From Alphaproteobacteria bacterium UBA1002 (lineage in GTDB: Bacteria > Pseudomonadota > Alphaproteobacteria > Rickettsiales > UBA998), in contig DBAU01000092.1 in assembly GCA_002291845.1 (NCBI GenBank), positions 1-11,582 of the forward strand: a stretch of 11,582 nucleotides of DNA, written 5' to 3'. Made by a program: the position numbers and the translations under genes. Shown piece by piece: positions 1-5,413 of this stretch; within the stretch, counting starts at the first letter, position 1, and each line of letters begins with the position of its first letter. The notes under the pieces were generated by a model. It was not told the origin of the DNA, did not search any database, and saw only the letters and a list, made by a program, of their open reading frames with translations.

Positions 1-228
1 GGCGCTGACGCAAAGCACAATAGACGCCGCATTCAGCGCATCTTCTGCGCTATCTGTCAGCGTGGCCCCGGCCTCAGCGAACGCATCATCCCGTACGCCC
101 GATGCGTCGCCGGCACCCTGCTCAATCGCCACATCGAAGCCGAGCTGGACATATTTACGAACGGTATCCGGTGAGACCGCCACCCGTGCTTCCTGTGCTG
201 CCAGTTCTTTAAGCACTGCAATTTTCAT
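1..228 (-). CDS. pntA: NAD(P) transhydrogenase subunit alpha, N-terminal part (runs off left edge)
   Basis: Seventy-six codons are visible, beginning MKIAVLKELAAQEARVAVSP and continuing through KYVQLGFDVAIEQGAGDASG. This is the AlaDh/PNT N-terminal pattern (MKIxVxKE, ExRVAxxP, GxxVxVExGAG), typical of the alpha subunit of the Re/Si-specific proton-translocating transhydrogenase. That enzyme uses the proton gradient to transfer hydride from NADH to NADP+; the alpha subunit holds the NAD(H)-binding domain. Alanine dehydrogenase shares the fold, but the KELAAQEARVAVSPDTV wording fits PntA better. I chose the ATG at 228 because it gives the family-typical N-terminus and has a GGGATGG stretch upstream. 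An in-frame ATG at 237 would add only MAS. The rest of the gene, and any pntAB/pntB partners, lie beyond the left edge. Confidence 0.85.
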   Translation of the reverse strand, partial: MKIAVLKELAAQEARVAVSPDTVRKYVQLGFDVAIEQGAGDASGVRDDAFAEAGATLTDSAEDALNAASIVLCVSA

Positions 229-237
229 GGATGCCAT

Positions 238-340
238 CCCAAGAGGTAAGTTATTCCACCCGTAATCCATGCCGGGCGCTTGCGCAATAAGGACGTGGGA
301 AAAGCTGCTTTATGCTGCATTGCAGCGGATTACGAGGGTG
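238..340 (-). promoter_or_regulatory. Candidate structured mRNA leader of pntA
   Basis: On the minus-strand transcript, the segment from 336 to 327 (CTCGTAATCC) pairs with the segment from 268 to 259 (GGATTACGGG). This gives a ten-pair closing helix with one G-U wobble, which is allowed in RNA only on this strand. Directly next to it inside the loop is a GCTGC/GCAGC hairpin (314-326). A second GCTGC copy at 304-308 offers an alternative pairing partner. The closed element is about 78 nucleotides long and ends about 30 nucleotides before the pntA start. The architecture resembles a cis-regulatory RNA, but I cannot match it to a known riboswitch class. Whether it folds or regulates is inference. 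Confidence 0.35.
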
Positions 341-410
341 TCACATCAACCGTAATACCAAGTGCATATATTGCGTGACGGGGACATAATTCACGCTGAA
401 ACGCGCCGGA

Positions 411-1139
411 TTATGCCTCGACTTCCGTCGCGGCCTCTTTGAGTTTACGCTTATGATCATACATTGACTGATCGGCTTGTTGTAGCGCCAGTTCGGCCGT
501 TTCCCCTTTGCGGATGGTATGTATGCCTACGGCGGTTTCCACAATCAGCGGACGTCCATTATAAACAAGGGGTGAACGGCGCAGAAGCTGCGCCAGATGT
601 TTGCCACGCCGCTCCGCATCCTCGTATCCAGCATAATAGAGGATCAGGGCAAACTCATCCCCCCCAATGCGAGCAAGGAAGTCTGACTCACGTTTAGACT
701 TACTCAGAACATCTGCTACATGGCGAATAGCAAGATCGCCCGCCAAATGCCCGTAAGTATCATTGATTTCTTTAAAGCGGTTGAGATCAAAAAACAGAAT
801 GCTGGAGGGGTGGCCATAGCGCTCCTGCATACCAATCACCCATTGCAGGCGGCGCATGAAGGCACGGCGGTTGGGAATGGGCGCGACGCAATCGACGTCC
901 ACCAGTGATTGCATTTCCGTCAGCTGGGCGCGTGTTTGGTCCAGCTCAAGCTGCAAGTCATCGGTTTTTTCAAGCAAGGCGGAGAGGGCGAGGGCGACCG
1001 TCTCCGTCATTTCCTCCGCTGGGATGCCAAGGCGGGCGAGGCGTTCAGGAATCTGCTGTTTTTTGCCTGCGAATTGCAGGGAGAACGCATCCTCCAGCCG
1101 TTGCAGAAGCGTGCCCTTATTCGTGTAGGTGACGGCCAT
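411..1139 (-). CDS. GGDEF-domain diguanylate cyclase, small and soluble
   Basis: The 242-residue protein should make the second messenger cyclic di-GMP from two GTP. The C-terminal two thirds is a GGDEF domain: NRRAF at 90-94, the metal-binding FFDLNRFKEINDTYGH around 116-131 (Asp118), and an exact GGDEF active site at 159-163. An RESD sequence at 150-153, five residues ahead of GGDEF, matches the RxxD inhibitory site, so product inhibition is likely. The usual LTGLxNR lead-in is replaced by VAPIPNR. The first 80 residues are helical, with a coiled-coil-like stretch at about 55-80. There is no signal peptide, membrane segment or recognisable sensor domain, so the protein is probably cytoplasmic. 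The start at 1139 has a good GGGAGG ribosome-binding site seven bases upstream. It precedes pntA on the same strand, but a 173-base gap argues against tight coupling. Confidence 0.93.
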   Translation of the reverse strand: MAVTYTNKGTLLQRLEDAFSLQFAGKKQQIPERLARLGIPAEEMTETVALALSALLEKTDDLQLELDQTRAQLTEMQSLVDVDCVAPIPNRRAFMRRLQWVIGMQERYGHPSSILFFDLNRFKEINDTYGHLAGDLAIRHVADVLSKSKRESDFLARIGGDEFALILYYAGYEDAERRGKHLAQLLRRSPLVYNGRPLIVETAVGIHTIRKGETAELALQQADQSMYDHKRKLKEAATEVEA

Positions 1140-1145
1140 GATAAA

Positions 1146-1165
1146 ACCTCCCTCAATGGGGAGGT
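1146..1165 (-). promoter_or_regulatory. Hairpin enclosing the ribosome-binding site of the GGDEF gene
   Basis: The transcript reads ACCTCCC, a six-base loop CATTGA, then GGGAGGT, followed by TTT and the start codon region. The 3' arm is the Shine-Dalgarno sequence of the diguanylate cyclase gene, so the seven-pair stem would hide it. The short T run also makes it look like a weak terminator for the upstream 532-codon gene, which ends 48 bases before it. A nine-base direct repeat (ATTGAGGGA on the minus strand) occurs in this hairpin and again about 36 bases upstream. The base pairing is seen directly; the regulatory role is inferred. Confidence 0.4.
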
Positions 1166-1212
1166 CTTACCACAAACGCGTCCATCCCTCAATTGCCGCT
1201 TGTTTTTAGGCC

Positions 1213-2811
1213 CTAGCCCCTGAAGCCGGGGGCGATTTCGGTGCCACCCCCGCGCATCGGTGAACTTGGCTGCACGGTAATATTATTTGCATCAATCCCC
1301 CCTGCGACACCACTGCGCTCAAGGGCTTCTCTTGCTTCTAGAAGGTGGGCAGTCCCTTCGGGATCGAAATTCTGAAGCCGTGCACCGGGGCCCCGATCCG
1401 CGGCCGCCCGATCAATCACACGCTGCGCTTCAGCGCGATACTCTAGGAAGCGCTCACGAGCTACCGCACCAGCTCTCAGTGCTTCTTGAGCGGCCCGCGG
1501 GTCGAGCGGTTCAAACGGACGTGCGGCGGCTTGCTGTGGCGGCTGGCCTTGGGCTTGCCCCACTCGGTGGCCGCGCTGCTCCATGATGCGGTTGAGGTCA
1601 CGCAGGTTGGTGTTAGCAGGAACTTCAGGGTTTTGACCGCGGTTTTCATTTAGGCGGCGAATCACATCCTGACGGACGGCTTCCGTGTTTGTACCGGCAA
1701 TACCGTCGTCCGGTCGGCTTCCCTGGCGAAGGCCTTGCACCAGGCGATTACGATGCTCCGGCACCATCGTCATCGCGCGGCGCTGAAACTCTGCGACGTG
1801 CTCGCCCCGCTCCATTTGGGGAGCCGGCGGTGTGGCCGGACGCGGAGGGGTTCCACCGCCCGCGCCGCCACCCGGCTGTGGCGGTTGCCCTGCGGCTTGT
1901 CCGCCGGGGCGGCTACTGCGTCCAGGGACTTGCTGATCGCGGGCACGGGCTGCGATCTGGCCCGGCATATCCACCAGCGCGTTTGCAATTTCAGCCGGAT
2001 TAGTTTGCGAGGGATTGATGTTGGGGAAATTCTGACGCAGGCCGGATTCAAGAGCACTGGCCAGAACACTTGGATCGTTCGGGTTGCCGCGCAGATGACC
2101 GGCACGCTCGAGGCTACCCAGCAGATCCGACTGCTGGCGTCCATTGAGGCGTTCAAATGCCTGAAGCACGTTGCGGCCCCCATCTGCGCCGAACCGTTGT
2201 TGCGGTTGTTGTCCTGCGATGGGAGGTAATTCCTGACGCTCAACCCAGCCGGTGCCAGGGACGGGCATACCGCGTTGTTGATTCCATTGCTGCTGCAGTT
2301 GTTGTTGTTGCTCAGGGCTGAGCGTGCTCGGATCGACCGGGCGCCAGCCACCTCGTTCACCGAGGCCAAACAAATCAATGCCGTTGCGATTGCCCCAATC
2401 CGGTTCGCGGAAAAGCATTACCCGGCCACGACTATCCAGACGGACATCACCATCCATGGGCTGGTCGAAAAATTGTGATTGACGCGGGTTGAAACCTCTT
2501 TGCGCGTTAAATCCACCCATGCCTGCACCAGGAACGCGGGGAAATGGGACGCGTCCGCCAGAATCGCGAAAATCTCTAAAGTCTTCTCTGGCCGCGGCGT
2601 AGTAATCCCCTTGGTAACCCCAGCGCTGGCTCCTTGCATGTGACTGCGCCCAAGGCACAGATAAGCCTGCGAAGGTTCTATTCCCACGGCCAACTGTGCC
2701 AATAAATTGGTCTATAAAACCGAGATCAAAACCATTTGGTCCGAATATTCCATGGTCGTTTCTTCTGGAATTTCCTTGATGGCTAAAAAAACCTTCGAAT
2801 CCTCGACTCAT
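1213..2811 (-). CDS. Gln/Gly/Pro/Arg-rich protein of unknown function
   Basis: I do not recognise this 532-residue protein. The first 110 residues are Gly/Phe/Arg-rich (GFEGFF, GIFGPNGFDLGFIDQFIG, FRDFRDSGGRVPFPRVPG). Residues 120-150 look folded (GDVRLDSRGRVMLFREPDWG). A Gln tract lies at 168-175, a helical segment at 212-290, and a Gly/Pro/Ala linker at about 295-335. Two more helical segments follow at 336-415 and 437-502. Residues 357-385 (LVQGLRQGSRPDDGIAGTNTEAV and on) weakly resemble a peptidoglycan-binding repeat (DGIxGxxTxxAV), but this could be chance. There is no signal peptide, lipobox or membrane segment. The start at 2811 has AAAGG seven bases upstream. The 1.6-kb uninterrupted frame supports a real gene. 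The composition suggests a disordered scaffold or exported protein; that is inference. Confidence 0.75.
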   Translation of the reverse strand: MSRGFEGFFSHQGNSRRNDHGIFGPNGFDLGFIDQFIGTVGRGNRTFAGLSVPWAQSHARSQRWGYQGDYYAAAREDFRDFRDSGGRVPFPRVPGAGMGGFNAQRGFNPRQSQFFDQPMDGDVRLDSRGRVMLFREPDWGNRNGIDLFGLGERGGWRPVDPSTLSPEQQQQLQQQWNQQRGMPVPGTGWVERQELPPIAGQQPQQRFGADGGRNVLQAFERLNGRQQSDLLGSLERAGHLRGNPNDPSVLASALESGLRQNFPNINPSQTNPAEIANALVDMPGQIAARARDQQVPGRSSRPGGQAAGQPPQPGGGAGGGTPPRPATPPAPQMERGEHVAEFQRRAMTMVPEHRNRLVQGLRQGSRPDDGIAGTNTEAVRQDVIRRLNENRGQNPEVPANTNLRDLNRIMEQRGHRVGQAQGQPPQQAAARPFEPLDPRAAQEALRAGAVARERFLEYRAEAQRVIDRAAADRGPGARLQNFDPEGTAHLLEAREALERSGVAGGIDANNITVQPSSPMRGGGTEIAPGFRG

Positions 2812-3004
2812 CTTGGAACCTTTGCCAATTTTTTAAACTGAATTTATCATATCCCTTTTTTGTTACAGAAATATGAAGCCAGTATAAATATTGTTTTTTG
2901 CATAAGATATTGTTTTTTTGAGAAAAAGGCGATGGCTGGTGGTGGCCCTGGCTTTGTGGTAAATAAAACAATTATAAATTGTAGCTGTTTGCTTGGCTTG
3001 TAAT
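2812..3004. other. AT-rich intergenic region with paired direct repeats
   Basis: This gap, markedly richer in A and T than its surroundings, separates the ATPase gene from the 532-codon gene on the minus strand. It holds two copies of ATATTGTTTTTT (2888-2899 and 2907-2918) with a 19-base period. It also holds a six-pair AT-rich inverted repeat (2968-2982), followed on the minus strand by TTTATTT, which could be a weak terminator for the ATPase gene. The minus strand shows -10-like TATACT and TATGAT sequences, but none has a convincing -35 partner, so I do not call a promoter. Confidence 0.5.
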
Positions 3005-4678
3005 TTATTTTTGCTGCTGCAGCGTTTCCAGATCGCGCTTGAAGGCTTCCAGCTCAAGCTGCTCCAGCTCTTCCGGGGTGAGGGTATCGCGCCGCACGCC
3101 TTGCTCACCGGGCAGCCAGAGCAGTTGCAGGTTTTTCGGATTACGCACGAAAATCCGCTCATCCAGAATCATGCCCAGGCTTGGCGGAATATTGGTCTTA
3201 GCCAGGCCGACGACGGTGTATTTCTCATCGCGGTACATGCCAATGACGGCGCGCGGGCGGTCAATAAACACTTGCGAGCCGCGTAGTTCGTTCAGTACGT
3301 CGCGCGCACTTTTTGGGTTGGCGCCTTTTTGCAGGTGGTGCACCACAATCATAGCGCATTGTTTGCGGATGGCGAATTCCTCAATTGCTTCGAAAAATTC
3401 GCTGACCGCTTCGGAGCTGTCCTCATTGCCGTTGAGGAATTTTCGCGCCGGGTCGATGACGCAGATGCCGATCTCCGGCATTTTCTGTAAGCCGCGCAGA
3501 TACTCTGAGAAGGTCATATCGCGGTCCTGAAATTCGGTGCGGTGGAATTGCAGGCGCAGCGCGCGGCCTTCAGGATCAAACAGCTGGTTACGCGCATTGA
3601 CAATGGCCGGGCCGTCTTCCCCCGAGAAGTAAATGCAGATGCCGTTGCAGGAGTCCTTATTCACCGGCTGCCCGAGCCACATGGGCTGTTCATCCTCCCG
3701 CCAGTCCATGGAGGCCAGCACACACAAATGGTGCGCCACGCTGGATTTACCGGTGCCCCCGGCGGCAGCAAGCAGGGTGACGGCGCCTTTGGGAATATAG
3801 CCCGGCACAACGAAATGAAATGTCTCCTCAGAGCCTTTGCGCATGGGGCCGGTGCGATCAAACAGGTGCAGGTCACGCGCGCAGAGATCGTAAAACCGGT
3901 TGTTATGCTCGATCTTTGCTGGGTCCTGCCCGAAATGCTTATAGAGGATGTGTTCACGGTCATACGATGTGAAGCAGAGTGCACAATCGAGTACTTTCTG
4001 CACCGGGATGGTAATGTGGCCAACCAGTTCTTCCGGCGGCAGATGTTGTAGGTTTTCCGGCAGCAGCGCGTCAAAGCCCGGATGCTGAAACAGGCCATGC
4101 ATGCACAGGTAATTCAGTCCGGAGAGCAGGTATGCATTCCAGTACAAATCGCTTTGAATATTGCTTAGCTCATAGAGGGCGCGGCAACCATCTACGGCCA
4201 TTTCATCTCCAAGCGGCATCAGTGGTGCATCCGCTACGCCCAGCATTTTAAGCCCAGCTGTTTTAATATCTCCCCGGTGAAAATGGCTGCATAGCACGCC
4301 AATTTCCTGTGGCCTCTCATGCTGGTCCGATGTCATCTGTGCGATTCCCAGAGCAAAGCCTGTAGACCAGAAGATGCCACTGCCGAGTGGGCGATAGTGG
4401 TCCTCCCCAATTTTTTCATGCACCATCGGATTGAGTAAAAGAGGCGAATTGGGGAGCTCGCCATTGTTATAATGTGTTTGAATAAAGGAAAGAGCTTCTT
4501 CCACCTGTTGCGGGCCGAACCAAAAACGTAAGCCACCTTCTTTAGCGCGCCAGACATCCTGGGATGTTTCGGTGTAAAGGCACATACAGCCATCAAGGCC
4601 GTGGCGGGCGTGGGCCGCCCAAAGGAAGTTCAGTTCCTTGCGGATGGATTGCCAGACAGCTTCAAGCGCGGTGCTCAT
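3005..4678 (-). CDS. AAA ATPase of the RepA/AAA_25 type with an unrecognised N-terminal domain
   Basis: The C-terminal half of this 557-residue protein is a RecA-fold ATPase. Walker A is AGGTGKSS at 306-313, after PGYIPKGAVTLLAA. IYFSGED is at 349-355, Walker B ICVIDP at 405-410 (Asp409), VVHHLQKG at 445-452, and a conserved RGSQVFIDRPRAV segment at 466-478. This set matches the hexameric replicative-helicase-like ATPases of plasmid RepA and phage origin (AAA_25). Residues 1-285 match nothing I know; they are Trp/Phe/Cys-rich (RFWFGPQ, DCALC) and carry no visible primase motif. The last 25 residues are a charged helix. The start at 4678 has AGGA eight bases upstream. It diverges from addB across only 75 bases. 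A role in DNA metabolism or a mobile-element-derived function is plausible but not shown. Confidence 0.85.
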   Translation of the reverse strand: MSTALEAVWQSIRKELNFLWAAHARHGLDGCMCLYTETSQDVWRAKEGGLRFWFGPQQVEEALSFIQTHYNNGELPNSPLLLNPMVHEKIGEDHYRPLGSGIFWSTGFALGIAQMTSDQHERPQEIGVLCSHFHRGDIKTAGLKMLGVADAPLMPLGDEMAVDGCRALYELSNIQSDLYWNAYLLSGLNYLCMHGLFQHPGFDALLPENLQHLPPEELVGHITIPVQKVLDCALCFTSYDREHILYKHFGQDPAKIEHNNRFYDLCARDLHLFDRTGPMRKGSEETFHFVVPGYIPKGAVTLLAAAGGTGKSSVAHHLCVLASMDWREDEQPMWLGQPVNKDSCNGICIYFSGEDGPAIVNARNQLFDPEGRALRLQFHRTEFQDRDMTFSEYLRGLQKMPEIGICVIDPARKFLNGNEDSSEAVSEFFEAIEEFAIRKQCAMIVVHHLQKGANPKSARDVLNELRGSQVFIDRPRAVIGMYRDEKYTVVGLAKTNIPPSLGMILDERIFVRNPKNLQLLWLPGEQGVRRDTLTPEELEQLELEAFKRDLETLQQQK

Positions 4679-4753
4679 ACGCTAAATCCTGATTCTGATT
4701 TACTCTCACAGATTAGTGTTTAGTCTGGCAACGTTAAGATTGGATGAATCACC
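4679..4753. promoter_or_regulatory. Divergent intergenic region between the ATPase gene and addB
   Basis: Only 75 bases separate the two divergent start codons, so any promoters for both genes must overlap here or lie within the coding ends. A TTGCCA on the minus strand resembles a -35 element but has no well-spaced -10. On the plus strand GGATG sits seven bases before the addB ATG and is the probable ribosome-binding site. No operator is evident. Confidence 0.4.
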
Positions 4754-5413
4754 ATGCCCGGACCTTTTTCTGACCGGCTGAATATTCAGAATGTTCCTTC
4801 TGTGCAGCCCTTTGTGGAGGTATTGGCGGCTCATTTACTGCAAACCTATGGTGAGGCTCCGGATGTTCTGGCCCGCGTTTTAGTCCTGGTGCCTACGCGG
4901 CGAGCGGTGGTTTCGTTGCGTGATACCCTGTTGCGTTGCTCCAAAGGTAAGCCGCTGCTGTTGCCACGCATCCAGCCGCTTGGGGACATTGATGTTGAGT
5001 TGGCGATGCCAGAGGTATTGTGGGCGGAGCAGTCCCATCTTCGCCCCGAGCTTCCGCCGGCCATTTCACCGCGCCAGCGCGTTTTTGAATTGGCGCGCTT
5101 GATTGAAGCGTTCCAAAACGCCAACGGGCAGTCTGTTTCGGCGGATCAATCCGTACGTATGGCACTCGCGCTGGGGGATCTGATCGATGACATGGCGCGC
5201 GAAGAGGTGCCTTATGAACGGCTTGAGCGTCTGGTGGAGGGCGATCTGGCGTCGCATTGGCAAAAAACCCTCGCGTTTCTTCGCATCATTACGGAGCATT
5301 GGCCAATGCGTCTGCAGGAAATGAACCGGATCGACGCGGTGGAGCGGCGTAGCCGTGTGCTGCGTTTGCTGCCGATCATTGGGAAGCGGTGCCGCCTGAT
5401 TTTCCAGTTGTAG
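4754..5413 (+). CDS. addB: AddB, N-terminal fragment (reading frame broken by a frameshift)
   Basis: This 219-codon frame encodes the N-terminal quarter of AddB, the subunit that works with AddA to process double-strand DNA breaks for RecA-dependent repair. Alphaproteobacterial AddB hallmarks are in order: VLVLVPTRRAVVSLRDTLL at 42-60, LLLPRIQPLGDIDVE at 68-82, the helical ISPRQRVFELARLIEAF, and HWQKTLAFLRIITEHWP followed by RIDAVERRSRVL up to about 204. Homology stops at GKR near residue 212; the last seven residues (CRLIFQL) are out-of-frame read-through. The true protein continues one frame over from 5389. Joined, the two parts would give about 985 residues, close to the normal size for the family. 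Confidence 0.85.
   Translation: MPGPFSDRLNIQNVPSVQPFVEVLAAHLLQTYGEAPDVLARVLVLVPTRRAVVSLRDTLLRCSKGKPLLLPRIQPLGDIDVELAMPEVLWAEQSHLRPELPPAISPRQRVFELARLIEAFQNANGQSVSADQSVRMALALGDLIDDMAREEVPYERLERLVEGDLASHWQKTLAFLRIITEHWPMRLQEMNRIDAVERRSRVLRLLPIIGKRCRLIFQL
5386..5392 (+). other. addB: Frameshift site within addB
   Basis: The upstream frame reads GGG AAG CGG TGC; the downstream frame reads GTG CCG CCT GAT TTT. Adding one G after 5391 gives GGG AAG CGG TGG CCG CCT, that is GKRWPPDFPVVAAG. This restores a Trp-Pro junction of the kind expected before the conserved VxAAGTTGSIPATA segment. The simplest reading is a single missing G, either a sequencing or assembly error or a recent mutation. No slippery heptamer is present. 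Confidence 0.8.

Noticed and set aside
1287..2478. Several plus-strand open frames across 1287-2478
   Set aside because: They are antisense shadows of the 532-codon minus-strand gene, rich in Arg, His and Pro, with no ribosome-binding sites or family features.
3542..4051. 169-codon plus-strand frame inside the ATPase gene
   Set aside because: It lies opposite conserved ATPase motifs and shows no recognisable protein features, so it is an antisense shadow.
5381..5413. Programmed ribosomal frameshift in addB
   Set aside because: There is no slippery X-XXY-YYZ heptamer in the zero frame and no clear stimulatory structure. A single missing G explains the break and restores a Trp-Pro junction that fits the family.
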